This document shows positions 47,491 to 59,513 of a stretch of 64,000 nucleotides of DNA, piece by piece; the first letter of the stretch is position 1; each line of letters starts with the position of its first letter. Source of the DNA: Cyprinodon diabolis (taxonomy: Eukaryota; Chordata; Actinopteri; Cyprinodontiformes; Cyprinodontidae). The notes below the pieces were generated by a model. That model searched no databases. It worked only from the letters and a program-made list of their open reading frames with translations, and was not told where the DNA came from. The stretch spans positions 28,916,501-28,980,500 of the forward strand of contig CM060070.1 in assembly GCA_030533445.1 (NCBI GenBank). Direction: 5' to 3'. Made by a program: the position numbers and the translations under genes.

Positions 47491-48627
47491 AAACTTGGAT
47501 TTAATGGCTCTGTATTTGTTTACAAGCCTAGAATGAAAAGAGAAATACTGGGCTCATTATTGTTGAATGTAGTTGCATAATCTTAAAGGGTAAAATTAAT
47601 CTCAATTTTTTTGTTTTCAAAATGAATCGGTATTGCTTCTATTTAAATAATATTTTTTTCTGATTTAAATGATTAATTTCACAGATTTTTTATTTTTCAG
47701 AAATTCCAATACATGGAGCAGAATAGAAAACAACCTTAAATGCAATTTACTATTAAATGTTTTTGCGGTTTTTTTTGGCTACTCTTTAAGTCGTATTTTA
47801 ACAACTTCTTTTCTACTACATTGTTTAACAATTTGCAGAGAAACAACAGGGTTGAGAAAAGTCCCTTTTTTAATCCTGCTCCAATAGAATTTCTTCTAAA
47901 TATTGCAACCAAAAGCATTGGGTTTTTTTTAACCTTCATTCTTTTCCTTGCTCTTTTCTCTCTTTCCCATTTAACCTCTTTTTCTTGTTCTCTTTTTCCC
48001 ATATGGATCAAGACTGAAGAAAGAATAGCAGACGCATTTTGAGAGAAAAGGGGGATGAATCTGGCGTGCTAAACAGGGAGGCTAAACCTATTACCTAAGT
48101 GTTCTTTATCTTCCCCTATGCTTTTGTTGCCTAATCAGCTTTGTATCTCTCCAAATCCTGGATTGAGATAACAAACAAATGGATGAGCTCAACATAGGGA
48201 AGTAAGAAAGCCTTTTTGCTGGCACTTTCTGCTACTGAAGAGTATCCTGCTGCTGGACTGTGGTCAGGTCAGACAAACTTAACTTGTGGTAGATTGTTTT
48301 GATTTTTGGATTTAGACAACCCCCATTTCTTTCCAAAAGTCTGTCCAGTACAACGTTGTACTGCTGTGCAGAAATGGACTTGAGAGGGAGAGGGAAAGGG
48401 GGGTAAAGCCTGGGCTCACAGATTTGCAATTTTCAGCCACATTTCTCTCTGCTTCTTCTACATAAGAAAAGAAGGATTCCAGATTATCTCTGCCATTCAG
48501 AGACAGTGAAAGTTGATACCCCATGAATGCAAAATAAAATATCCACATATTATGTATCGATGTTACCTATAGGTCTCTAAGTATATACATACTATGCTTC
48601 AGTTGCAAGAGTTTTTTCCCCCCGATA

Positions 48628-48658
<31 letters not shown>

Positions 48659-49070
48659 TTTTTCCAAAGAATCTAAGATTAATGTGAAACATAAAAAAAA
48701 AGATTGCTTAGCATATAAAATTTTTAAATTGTTACATATAAAAGAAGTTTAATGTTCATATTTAAAAGCAGATTAAACTGATTTTAAATACATTTTAAAT
48801 TGACATAAGGATAATAGAAATCAATGTTTCCTCACTTTGTTCAAAACCAGGCCTGGGAAAACAAAGTATGACAGCTAATGAGTTAAGGGGCATACGTGGC
48901 TCAAATTTTACAGATCATATTTTAAACAAAACATCTTCCTGATGCTGTCAGGAATATTGTACTCTGGATAAGCTGCAGCTGTCTGATGCACCACTTTTGT
49001 GTTACCTTTTAAAAGGAAAAATTTATTTAGCAAATGTTTTTTTTTTTTAAATCAATCAGTAACAAACTTA
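47491..49070. other. Intergenic sequence, no gene recognised
   Basis: AT-rich unique sequence. The two open frames of about 90-100 codons at 47736-48042 overlap on opposite strands and are low-complexity Phe/Leu-rich or Lys/Arg-rich translations of AT-rich DNA. A (TA)n-(T)n tract lies at 48625-48664. Confidence 0.55.
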
Positions 49071-49071
49071 A

Positions 49072-49130
49072 AGCTACAGTGTAATTTACAGCGACATCTA
49101 ATGGTCAAACTTCAGACTGCAGTGATATTA
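49072..49130 (+). mobile_element. MITE left-end fragment
   Basis: AGCTACAGTGTAATTTACAG followed by CGACATCTAATGGTCAAACT matches the left end of the MITE at 50272-50780, including the ACTGCAG motif. No right end is seen. Confidence 0.6.
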
Positions 49131-49495
49131 GTTGAAGTAAATTAAGCTAAGCCAAACAAAGCCAGCGACAATCTGCGTTTTAGATTTGGTTCTGTTAAAG
49201 GTTTTTCTGGCCTCAATAGCTGATACTAATTGGTGATACCAAGGCTTCCTGCACAAAGAGTAAAGGATGGATTTTGTTTATAAATAATCGGCATCTCTGG
49301 TGAGTGTGATATATACACTCCCTGGCCAAAAAAAAAGTCGCCACATGGATTCAACTAAGCAAATAGGTACAAGCCTCCTATTGGATAATTACTGCATGGG
49401 CGATTATCTTTCAGCTGGCAACAACTTATTTAACCCCAACTGGTGCAATGACTTGCTTCTCATTTCCTAAACATCCGTGTCGAAAGACACATCCC

Positions 49496-51030
49496 GTGGT
49501 CGTGGAAAAGATGTTAGTCTGTTTGAGAAGGGTCAAATCATTGGCATGCATCAAGCAGAGAAAACATCTAAAGAGGTTGCAGAAACTATTAAAATTGGGT
49601 TAAGAACTGTCCAATATTAAAAACTGGAAGGATAGTGGGGACCCATTATCATCTACAAGGAAGAAATGTGGCCCGGAAAAAAATCCTGAATGATCATGAT
49701 CGGTGATCACTTAAACGTGTGGTGAGATCAAATTGAAGAAAAAGAACAGTAGAACTCAGGGCTATGTTTAATACTGAAAGTTAGAGCATTTCCACACGCA
49801 CAATGCGACGGGAACTCAAGGGATTGGGACTGAACAGCTGTGTAGCCGTAAGAAAACCACTAATCAGTGAGGCTAACGGGAAAAAAAGGCTTCAATTTGC
49901 TAAGGAGCATAAAGATTGGACTGCGGAACAATGGAAGAAGGTCATGTGGTCTGATGAGTCCAGATTTCCCCTTTTCCAGAGTGATGGGCAAATCAGGGTA
50001 AGAAGAGAGGCAGCTGAAGTGATGCACCCACCATGCCTAGTGCCTACTGTACAAGCCTGTGGGGGCGGTGTTATGATCCGGGGTTGCTGCAGTTGGTCAG
50101 GTCTAGGTTCAGTAACAGTATGTGCTCAAAGAATGAGGTCAACTGACTACCTGAATATACTTAATGACCAGGTTATTCCATCAATGGACTTTTTCTTCCC
50201 TGATGGCAAAGGCATATTCCAAAATGACAATGCCAGGATTCATCGGGCTCAAATTGTGAAAGACTGGTTCAAGCTACAGTGTGTAATTTTTAGCGACATC
50301 TAACGTCCAGACTGCAGACCGCAGCAACATGAACATCTCCCCCCCACAGCTTCTCCCCCCCAACAGTACGGCGAGCGTTATGGGACAAAATGTCTTCCAC
50401 GACGTCTGCATCACCTACCTTCTCAAGTGATGAGGTTTGTTTACATAGATAATTTTACAAATAGTATTCTCAGGCATAATACTGCCATCTATTGTTCAGT
50501 ACCGTCTCAGTTCATCTCTCTCAACTTGCCGTAGTTACTTTCGAGCGTAATGGGCGATCTCGCAATCGCTAGTTTGTTGGCTCTGCGCTGCCGTAGCGCA
50601 AAGATGTCTGCCTCCATGGCTGCGAGACCTGCTCCTATGTAATTATAAATAACGAATTCTAAGGCAACGCAAATATTAAGGTTAAGTGGCTGAGCTCGTA
50701 GATGATGATAAATAACATAGTTATGTATAATATATTAGATTTCTGACTGTATATCCCTGTAATTATTACACACTGTAGCTTTCAGGGAGCATGACACATC
50801 ATTTTCACACATGGAGTCCAGACCTCAACCCCATTGAGAATCTTTGGGATGTGCTAGAGAGGGCTTTGGGCAACGGTCAGACTATACCATCATCAATGCA
50901 AGATCTTGGTGAAAAATTAATGCAACACTGGATGGAAATAAATCTTTTGACATTGCAGAAGCTTATCGAAACAATGCTACAGCGAATGCGTGCCGTAATC
51001 AAAGCTAAAGGCGGTCCAACAAAGTATTAG
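49496..51030 (+). pseudogene. Tc1 transposase pseudogene (split by MITE)
   Basis: Related to but clearly different from the transposase at 12659. The 5' part (from a GRGKDVSLFEKGQIIGMHQA segment) is interrupted by stops and frameshifts, for example a TAA after LRTVQY. From 49803 the frame is open to the MITE insertion: [22 protein letters not shown] (first catalytic Asp), [18 protein letters not shown] and FQNDNARIH (second Asp). The frame stops inside the MITE and resumes at 50785: SPDLNPIENLWDVLERAL (catalytic Glu) to GGPTKY and stop at 51030. Inactive. Confidence 0.85.
50272..50780 (+). mobile_element. 509-bp MITE with TTCA target duplication
   Basis: Perfect 16-bp terminal inverted repeats, AGCTACAGTGTGTAAT (50272-50287 and the complement 50765-50780). 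The 4-bp direct repeats TTCA flank it (50268-50271 and 50781-50784). Removing the insert restores a continuous transposase reading (Trp-Phe-Arg-Glu-His), so both boundaries are certain. No coding capacity. The superfamily is not assigned; 4-bp duplications are reported for a few groups such as Chapaev and Sola. Strand is arbitrary. Confidence 0.9.
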
Positions 51031-51360
51031 AGTGAGTGACCTTATTTATTGGTGGCGACTTTCGTATTTTTTTTTTCATGGTTTATGCTCTATTTTATCT
51101 GGTAATTATATGCATATTGAATATGAATGGCTACTGATAGTGTAAATATGGCAGAGCTGTGGTTATAGGGTGGATGTTTTCCATTGTCTTAACTTGGCTA
51201 CTTGCTTAATTGATCTCTGAATTCACCCTTAAACTAATCTTCCTCTCAGTTATAACTACGCTAGTTTCATTTCATATTTGAATACTACTGGTGGTTTCTT
51301 TTCGTAAAATGTGAAAGTGGTAATATTAACTCCTTGACACCCAAATATGGAACAAACCCT

Positions 51361-51792
51361 TTGTATTACCAAGGAGCACGCACTGAGCACCAGAGCAATA
51401 GAGGCCCAGATCTAACACACCGGACAAGACACCAGGTGTAGACTATGCAAAGAGCCCTCTGAGATAATCCAGCACATAACTGCAGCGTGTACGATGATGG
51501 CAGGGTAAGTTTACATGGAGCACCATAACCAAGTAGCTAAAATATTGTGTACAGGAACATCTGTGCAGAGTATGGGCTGAAAACCCAAAGGTCAAAGTGG
51601 GAAACACCTCCAAAGATGGTAGAGAGTGACCGAGCCAAGATCCTGTGGCACTTCCAGATACAGATGGACCGAATAGTAATTGCAAACTAAACGGACATAT
51701 TGGTGGTGGACAAAAAGAGGAAAGCTGTTGTGGTTGACATAGCAATACCAAGTGACTGCTACATCAAGAAAAAAGAACTAATTGAAGTTTAG
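51361..51792 (+). mobile_element. RLE-type LINE C-terminal fragment
   Basis: Translation gives CRLCKEPSEIIQHITAAC, a CX2CX8HX4C zinc motif, then RNICAEYGLKTQRSKWETPP, DRAKILWHFQIQMDR and DILVVDKKRKAVVVDIAIPS with DCYIKKKE, the restriction-like endonuclease region typical of R2/R4-type LINEs. One stop lies just before the endonuclease motif, and Thr replaces the usual Pro in the PD motif. Same family as the minus-strand fragment at 13803-14195. Both ends are truncated. Confidence 0.7.
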
Positions 51793-52020
51793 GGATAAAC
51801 AATGGTTAAAGAAGCCCCTTGGGAGGGTTATGACTATCTTTGTTGGGACACACTGGACAGGCTAGAACTTGTGCATTGGCATACCTTCTCTTGAGCAACA
51901 AAAAAGCTCTTTAGGCTTCAGGTGACCAAATGAACGGTCTTTTGGAGGAGGTAAGGCTAGTGAGGGGTTGAGCAGTTTACCTGTAGTTTTAAATGTTTCC
52001 GTGGTAGAAGTAGACGATTC
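51793..52020. other. Spacer, no feature recognised
   Basis: Unique sequence between a LINE fragment and a Ty3/gypsy fragment. Confidence 0.4.
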
Positions 52021-52620
52021 CTAAAAAAAAAAACATTTCAGCTGCTTGTGAGTTAAGGGAGTAGGCCAATTGAGAATGGCTTCAGCCTTCTCTGGATCTG
52101 TCTTCACCTGCCTACTCTTGAGAATGTGTCCCAAAAAGGTGATTGATGCAGCATGAAACTCACACTTCTTAGCTTTGATAAAGAATTGGTTCTCTAGAAG
52201 ACATTGTAGAACTTGACACACGTGGTCTTATGTCCGAACAAGGTCCTTGGTAAAATAAGAATGTCATCAAGGTATATGAATACAAACTGATTTTAAAAAT
52301 CTCTATGGTCGTCATTCACAAGGGACTGGAAAACTGCAGGCGCGCTCATGAGACCGAAAGGCATTACCAGATATTCAAAATGACCAAAGGGGGTCTTGAA
52401 TGCAGTCTTCCATTTGTCTCCTTCTCTGACTCTGACCAGCTGGTAGGCGGTTCCAAGATCTGAATTGGTGAAGAAATGTGACCCATGAACTGTTAAAAAA
52501 GTTGCTGAAAGAAGAGAAGTTAATATTTATTCATCACAGTAATCTGTTTAAGGCCCCTGTAATCAATGCCAGGTCTTAGTGATCAGGCTTCTAGTACTAG
52601 ACAGAGTTCACATTTGCAGA
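52021..52620 (-). mobile_element. Ty3/gypsy reverse transcriptase fragment
   Basis: Minus-strand translation, with stops and frameshifts, shows an ordered Ty3/gypsy reverse transcriptase: PGIDYRGLKQITV (near 52580), [33 protein letters not shown], the catalytic YLDD (codons at 52274-52263), then VLQCLLENQFFIKAKKCEFH and FLGHILKSRQVKTDPEKAEA ending in a poly-A-interrupted segment at 52022. No LTRs, integrase or gag were seen, so it is an isolated piece. Confidence 0.75.
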
Positions 52621-52649
52621 AATACTTGCATGACTCTGCAGTTGTTGGG

Positions 52650-53230
52650 AGCATCAAAGATGGACAAGAATTTACAGGTAGCCAGTGAAGATGATTGTAG
52701 ATTTCAGAAGAACCAGGAACAAGTTGCATCCAACTGACATCCTAGGAGAAGAAGTGGGGATAGTGGAGGAGTATAAATACAGTGTTATTCAACTGGCCAA
52801 CAAACTCAACTGGAGACGCAACTGTGATGCTGTCTACAAGAAGGGACAGAGCAGATCTTCCTAAGGAGGCGTAGGTTCTACTTATATTCTATAAGTGGGT
52901 TGACGAGTGTGATCTCTTCCTTCATCATCTGCTTCGGCAACGGCATCAGAGCAAATTACTTAAAGATCTCAACAAGCAAATAAAGAATGTCGGCTCTGTT
53001 CTAGGAATTTGTCTAGAACCTCTGGAGATGATTTCAAAAAGAAGAATTCTTCATAAGGTGAAGAAAATCTTGGACATTGGTGAGCATCCTCTTCCTAAGA
53101 TTTTAAAATAACAACACAGTGTGTTTAGTAAGAGGCTTTTCCAGATCCAGTGCAGGACAGACCTCTACAGAGATCCTTCCTGCCTACAGCTATTAACACC
53201 TACAACATCTGGTTGAAAAGAAAAAAAACA
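52650..53230 (+). mobile_element. Rex-like LINE C-terminal fragment (first copy)
   Basis: Translation with frameshifts gives KMIVDFRRTRNKLHP, VEEYKYSVIQLANKLNW, then RRRRFYL and a region matching the 56.1-kb fragment (SGLTSVISSFIICFGN, then 'CTCAACAAGCAAATAAAGAA'). Late landmarks such as 'ACAGACCTCTACAGAGATCC' and 'CCTGCCTACAGC' are shared. No full domain remains. Confidence 0.6.
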
Positions 53231-53283
53231 ACAACCTATAACTGTAACATTTAGCTTATCTTTGGGATTTATAAAGTCTTTTA

Positions 53284-53812
53284 ATGAATTTTGATAATAA
53301 GCCTCAGATGGTCCAGAATTCTGCAGCTCATTTAAATAGAAACTACCACCCCCTTAACCTCACCCCTTTATTTTATCACACCACCCAAGCCTTAAAGGAG
53401 CTTCACTGGTTCCCTGTCAACTTCAGATTTAAGCTCAAAATCCCTCTGTTTATATTCAAAGTAACCATCAGTCTTTTTCTCCATATCACTCAGATTTTCT
53501 TCAGATTGCTATCCAATCTTGAATCCTCAGGTATTTTCACTTCCATCCGCCTTTTTGAGCCTCCTTTCTGCCTCATCGCCATGGGGCGCAGAGGTTCCTT
53601 CCATTTTGCTCGCAAACTCACTTCTGATATTCCTAATACTGATTATTTACCTCTCCCTAAATCCAGGCTAAACCCATCAACACTGCATACCTCCACTGTT
53701 TTTCCTGTGCAGTTGTTAATATTTTGTATTGTTGATTATGTTTTTTTGTTTGTTTTTTTTGTATAGTGCCCATGTTTTGATAAGCGCTTTAAATAAAATG
53801 TATGTCTTTGAT
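53284..53812 (+). mobile_element. L2-like LINE C-terminal end
   Basis: An open frame of 160 codons (53284-53766) encodes MVQNSAAHLNRNYHPLNLTP, LKELHWFPVNFRFKLKIPLF and FKVTISLFLHI, the ending typical of L2/CR1-group LINEs (normally with LHWLPV and FKIL). It is followed by 'GCGCTTTAAATAAAATGTAT', a typical 3' terminus. It is 5'-truncated. Confidence 0.65.
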
Positions 53813-56035
53813 TCCACAAGGCAACAAATACATTGAGGGCATGTGAAATCTGGGCCAGATTTTCATGTTCAAATACCTTTTCATAACAGCAGCAAGAATA
53901 AAAAAAGAAGCAACGTAACAAAGACTAGGGGTTAGGGTTTATCACTTTATAACAGAGGGCATGATTCAAGCTGTGTTGTGGGAGAGCTGAGGTCCAGCTA
54001 GAAAAAGCAAATTATTTTGATATTTGAATATATGACTGATATATTGCATAGCTATGTAGGCAATGTTAAGTGAGTTAAATGTGGAGCACAAAGAGCAAAC
54101 TGGAAACACAACAGTACATGAGGAAATAGAAAAGACAGCCATTTACAACTTCATGCCGTTCGAGAACGACAGCAATTTTTTTCCTAGACTTTTTCCACAA
54201 TGTGTTGACAGTGGTGATACATATAAGCTTAAACATGGGATGTCTGGAGATGTTTACACTTGCAAACCCTCGCCAACAGGAGCTTGTTCGGCAGGTTTTC
54301 CGTGCAGATCTGTCCATGTAGTTAAAAATTTTCCTAGGTGCTCTGACGGGACAGAATATCCACACGGAGTCGACGCAAAATGATGTGGAAGCCCAAAATG
54401 ATGCAATTGGCCGCCTCATAAACCAAGCCTAACACAGGTTAGGGCAGCATCCAGCCCAAATATGGCCTAAGGATGCCGCTCAATAACCTATTGGAGGAAG
54501 CACAAGAACCAACCAAAAACCAACTCCTGAAGTAATGTTTTAAGGCATGAAATATATTTTGTAGTATGTACCTTATAAAGTGTTGCCAATTTATTATGGC
54601 TCTATAAATTTGAACCAAATAATATTGCAAATGCACTTTCTGTCACTTACTGTGCCCCCTGGTGTTGGAATCAAAAACTCCATAGTTGAATTTAGTCTGC
54701 TGTAAACCTGATCTTAATCAGGCTGAAATCACCAGGTCAATTGCCATAGGAACTGAGTCAGACTTTGGCACATTCACCATTTCTCTCCTCATTCACATTT
54801 TAGTGCTCAAGACCTGCCATAGGAGTCTTGTGTAACCAGTCAACTGTTATCCAAACATAGTTTTTTACTAAATGAATAGATTTATTGTTACCTGGAAGCA
54901 ATCACAGGTTTCAAGCAGGTGAAGTTGACAGCTTAAAGTCAAGAGAGAGAGTGTTGTATCTTCCACCTTGGCAACAAACAGTCTGCTTTGCGTTTTTTCT
55001 TAACCAAATCAGAAAATGGTGGCTCTGCCTTTGCATGTTGGCCCACCTAAGCAAACAAAAAAATATCCCTGCATGCAGCTTATCAAATTTGAGTTGCACT
55101 TAAAGATACAGTGAAACACCTCTGTTAACCAGCAAATTTGTCATTTGAACAAAGCAGACGAAACCGTGAAGATCATATTCTTTGATTTTTGTTTCATTGC
55201 ATTAAAAAACAATTCATCCTGATTTGCTTAGTCAGAAACTCTAGAAAACTTAGGCAGAGGACTCAACAATCTGATAACTACCAATTTCTGAAAAAATACC
55301 ACAGTTTGTAAGGCTGAAGGGTTCTGATTACAGCAGCCAAGCAGCACCACAGGGGATGCTAGTCCCACCATTCTTTTTTATTGTGTACACCTCTAAATTT
55401 CAGGTCAAGACAGACATGTAATCTGCAGAAAAACCCAGATGAACGTGCAGCCTTGGGATCAGAGACAAATAAGAAATTGAGTGCAAGCAGCTGGAGAACT
55501 ACGTTGTTTCATCGTGTAGAAAATAGGTGCAATTCCAATGGCTTTTTCTAATGACAATTTTGAAGTATCACATCAGATAAGCTGGATTGAAATGGCAAAA
55601 TAAAATAAAAATTCCCTTGAATTCACAAAAAAGTTTTTAGGCTTTTGTGGAAAAGGGTTCATGCGCAAGAAAGGGGAGATGGAAATACTTGAATCAACTC
55701 TGATGTAGCAATTTTTTTTTCCTAACATGACTGATCAGCTGTTTCCACTGTTGGTGTCTTTCCGGATATTCTGGGATGTTTTGTATGCTAATGTATATGC
55801 TAATGACATGTTAATGTAAGAACAAATTGCCCGATAGCAACACATTCATTAAAACGTTTCTCCATTACTGAACTGCAGTCTTGGATTTCAGTCTTTACTT
55901 ACTGTTTATTACAGCCATGTGTGATGATGTAATATGGACGACCGGTATGACGACTTTATACTTTGTGTCGCTTGGTTAATTCACTTTCAACCAAATGTAA
56001 ACGCTGTAAATTCTCAGTTCCTTTTTCAAAGGGAC
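53813..56035. other. Intergenic sequence with one unassigned open frame
   Basis: AT-rich unique sequence. The plus-strand frame 54063-54383 (106 codons, seven Cys) has no recognisable domain and is overlapped by a 114-codon frame on the other strand, so coding is doubtful. Nothing else stands out. Confidence 0.45.
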
Positions 56036-56039
56036 CAAG

Positions 56040-56440
56040 CTGGCAAAACTTGTTTAGGAAGCTTAGGTCCTCCAGTGTTTTCAGCAAGATGCACTGTATC
56101 TTCTATAGGTCTGTTGTGCAGAGTGTGATCTCTGACATCATCTGCTGGGGTAGCACAATCAAAGCAACTGACTTAAAGAAGCTCAACAAGCAAATGCAGA
56201 AGTTTAGGCTTGTTCTAGACTATTGGTCTAGACTATTCTAGAACATTTGGAGATTGATTGTGCCACGAGTATTCTTTCTAAAATGAAGAATATTTTCTGT
56301 CCATCCTCTTCATCGGACTTTCAACAGTGATTGCTTTCAGTCAGCGGCTTCTCTGGATCTGCTGTTAGATAGACCTCTACAGGAAATCCCCCCTGCCTAC
56401 AGCCATGAGCATTAACAACAAGTCTTTGAGGAAAACCCCT
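56040..56440 (+). mobile_element. Rex-like LINE C-terminal fragment (second copy)
   Basis: Related to the piece at 52650-53230: FYRSVVQSVISDIICWGSTI, LKKLNKQMQKFRLVLDY, then 'ATTCTTTCTAAAATGAAG', 'ACAGTGATTGCTTTCAGTCA' and 'AGACCTCTACAGGAAATCC', then 'CTGCCTACAGCCATGAGCAT'. It ends in an A-rich stretch at 56457-56502. Truncated and frameshifted, with a local duplication 'CTAGACTATTGGTCTAGACT' near 56215. Confidence 0.65.
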
Positions 56441-57045
56441 ATAATTTGTGCTACACACAAAAAAAAATAATAAAAAAAAAATTCCTTTGGGATAAAAAAA
56501 AAACTTTTAAATTTCATCCTCTTGAATTGAATTTTACATATTACACATATTATAATATCTAATTTAAGATTAGAATTTTCCTTTTTTAAATTTCAGATTC
56601 TAATGTATTTTTAAATAAAACAGGGAAAAGCATTGAAGTTCAAGTAATATTTTTCTCAAACTTGTTGAAACTTGGAAAACAGCTAGTATCATATTAGATA
56701 TCCCTTAATACTCTGCAGGAACTCTTAAACCTCATTTACTGGTTAGTTTTATCAGAGCTCAGAAGTTTCTCTGTGTACCAACCAAAACTTATTTTTAAAA
56801 GAAAGAAATGTGACAGAAACAATTCACACGAGCAAAGTGATAAGAGGGGGTGCCAGCGACCTCAATGTGCATCTCACAGTTGAATTCCCTGAGGGTAGAG
56901 GGGCTCATCACCCCTTCTACTTCTCCACATAAAACACACACACATCTCCACAACACAGACACTCCTAGAGACCCACACACACACTGACGCATACATAGAG
57001 TCTGGGAATGCTGAGGAAAATAGCCCTCATTTATTATTGCCACAC
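56441..57045. other. Intergenic sequence, no gene recognised
   Basis: Very AT-rich to about 56800, then a short (CA)-rich stretch at 56930-56985. Confidence 0.5.
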
Positions 57046-57049
57046 TCCC

Positions 57050-57320
57050 TCGACTTGTCCCCTCGGTTCAGCGGGTGCGCTGCCAAAGCACCTCTTCCAC
57101 CGACAATGTCACACAATTACCTCTTAACTGCTCAAACAAATAGAGCGACCCGAAGAGTGACATCAAATCAAAACTGTCACAGGTGATTGAGTCTAGTCAT
57201 CAAGACGGCCCGCCGTTACCTGTCAGGAGAGTGAGGGAATGAAGGGAAGATGGAGAGAAAAGGCGAGGCAGGATGTGATAGCCCTGTTATAATAGACCCC
57301 TAATAATGTATAAACACCCC
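57050..57320. promoter_or_regulatory. Candidate conserved non-coding block
   Basis: High-complexity, GC-balanced sequence, for example 'GACAATGTCACACAATTACC', 'AAACTGTCACAGGTGATTGA' and 'AAGACGGCCCGCCGTTACCT'. It includes an E-box CAGGTG and ATTA cores, with no repeat signature or open frame. Confidence 0.32.
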
Positions 57321-57859
57321 CTTTTCTCTTTTGCTCTACTCATATTAAAGTTGGGCAGAGGGTGCACGGTGCCCTCCTTTTCAGCCGCTTCGCTCCCTCT
57401 TGGGACTCGGGAAGGAGAGAAATAGCTGTGGATGGAGTAATGATAGAGAAAATGATAGAGGGAAGATTGAAATTTCCATCCTCTCTGAACCATGCCAGCT
57501 CTGCTCCTGGAAAGACATTGGCTGTTAATGGGGTTAGATCACACGCATGAGAGTTTGAAGGCTGAGTGATGCTGATACTCGAGAAACAGATTCCCAAGGA
57601 AAAAAATAAAAACTATAGGAACCATTTAGAAAGGACAACCCTCTCAAGGTTTGAGCATCCAAACTGAGTGGATTTTCCTCTGCATAGTAAGTCACATGTG
57701 GACCTGGACTGCAACCAAAGTTTGTTGTTGTGACGGGAAGGATGCAGGGAAGCATGGTGGTGCATCTGAGAGAGAAATATTGAAATGAAGAGCCTCGGCA
57801 TAAGGTTGAGCAATAGCAAGCCAGGGGACATTAGGAACATGATGATGTTGTCAGCGTCT

Positions 57860-58075
57860 GATGTAAATTGGGGAATGACACAGTCAACAGACACGGCTGG
57901 CTGCGCGCTGGCTTGGGCTGTGACACTGACAAATGGAATATTTCAAAGGACTTAATCAGAGGAAATGGGGTTTGGTCTGCAGGTGACACAAGTCCCGCTT
58001 CAGCACTCACAAAAAGAAAACTGATTGCCTGTCCTGAAGTCCCCCGCATCTCTCTGTTTCTCTGTTTGTCTCTCT
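57860..58075. promoter_or_regulatory. Candidate conserved non-coding block
   Basis: Includes 'TGTGACACTGACAAATGGAA', 'TTCAAAGGACTTAATCAGAG' and 'GTCTGCAGGTGACACAAGTC'. High complexity, no repeat signature, no credible frame. Followed by a CT-rich stretch. Confidence 0.28.
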
Positions 58076-59190
58076 GCTGTCTATCGGACTCTATGAGTGT
58101 GTTGCAATATGAGGTACAATTATATCAAAAACTAGACGGCCTGTAAAAGTTGGGTAAGTATCTCCATAGAATGTGAAAGGCTTATTAAAAAGGTCAAACA
58201 AGACAGGTTTATGCAAAAGTTTTTTTTTCAACCCTTAAAAACATACTATAAATCTATTTTATTACAAATGACAATACATCACAGATTCGCCCCCAAATTT
58301 GTAATAGCAAGCTCAAAATCATAGCAAGTAGAATTTCATTTTCTGAAGAAAGGTAGACAAATCTAAACAACGTTTAGTTCTAAGTAACAGATATCGATAG
58401 GTGATGGTAAATAATTAATTGTCTGAGGTAGAATACAGTGGTGATGGCACGCCTGTGTCACACTGTGTCAGCTCTCCTGAGCCTTTCACTTTTTTCACCA
58501 ATGATTGTAGAGCCATCCAGCCAGTTATCTGATTTTTAGACAAAACTATCATTTTAAGTCTTTTATATTTAGATGACTGCTTTTCTGTGTATTACAGGGA
58601 GATTGAAACCTATCAAACCTGGTGTGACAATCACCATTTAATCTTACATACCTGTAAGACTAATGGGGGTTCCCTTGATCTTATGGGAAGTGAAAGACTA
58701 TGACCTTGTTGTCATTTACAAAAATAATATTGACAAGGTGCACACATTTAAATACTTCTGTATTATTAAGTGTAACTCTTTAAGCTGTAGACCACATTTG
58801 ATTCACTGTTCTTAAACTTGGCCATAAGATTGCACTTAGGTTGTTTAGAGTTCAACCCTAATATCATACAGGTTTTTTATAATGCTGTTCTTGGTAGCAA
58901 CATTAGATATGGCATGGAAGATTTGTTTAGTTTACTTAGTATGCATTCTAAAAAGGACCCTGCATCTGACTTGCTGTTTTCTAAATAGGGACTCCTACCA
59001 TCAAGTACCGTAAATGCTAGAGCAGCTGGTTGCAAAAACGTGTTTTAAGGTATCCTTTCCACCGACCTCATTTTCTCCGCTTGTTAAATCTTGATTGCTT
59101 TTGCTTGCTTGGTGGAAATTGTTATTTTTAATGTTTTAAATTGAGTATGTTCCTTTTAATTACATATTCATTCTTTAATTTTACTTGCAA
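58076..59190. other. Intergenic sequence, no gene recognised
   Basis: AT-rich unique sequence. The part at about 58560-59160 ('AGGGAGATTGAAACCTATCA', 'CATAAGATTGCACTTAGGTT') could be an old LINE fragment but is too degraded to assign. Confidence 0.4.
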
Positions 59191-59513
59191 CTTTTAGGCA
59201 GTGTTGTGCCTGAACGTGTTCATTGAACGAAAGTTCATGAACTCGTTCATATTTTGGGCGAACGTGAACTGAACGTACTGTATTACTGCCTGATGAACGT
59301 TATTGTGAACTCGTTCATTCTGGTGTCTGTGAACGGCACGCTCTCTCAGTTCAACTTCGTTTAATAGGTTGCCAGATTTCTATAGTCCTCCAGGCGAAAC
59401 CCCGGCTAAATCACACCGTAAACAGGCCTTAATATGTAGCGGGAAAAACACCCAATCTGGCAACACCAGCTACCAGTGTCGTAGCCTACAGCCGCGTGCG
59501 TCATCAAAACAAA

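Larger units (their letters stand above)
49316..51078 (+). mobile_element. Tc1/mariner transposon interrupted by a MITE
   Basis: Left terminus CACTCCCTGGCCAAAAAAAA followed by AGTCGCCAC begins right after a TA at 49314-49315. At the right side GGTGGCGACTTTCG (51051-51064) is the complement of the inner part, but the outermost bases have decayed. The interior encodes a Tc1 transposase relic, and a 509-bp element at 50272-50780 sits within its catalytic region. Confidence 0.85.

Noticed and set aside
47736..48042. Overlapping 91- and 100-codon frames
   Set aside because: Low-complexity Phe/Leu-rich or Lys/Arg-rich translations of AT-rich DNA with no domain on either strand.
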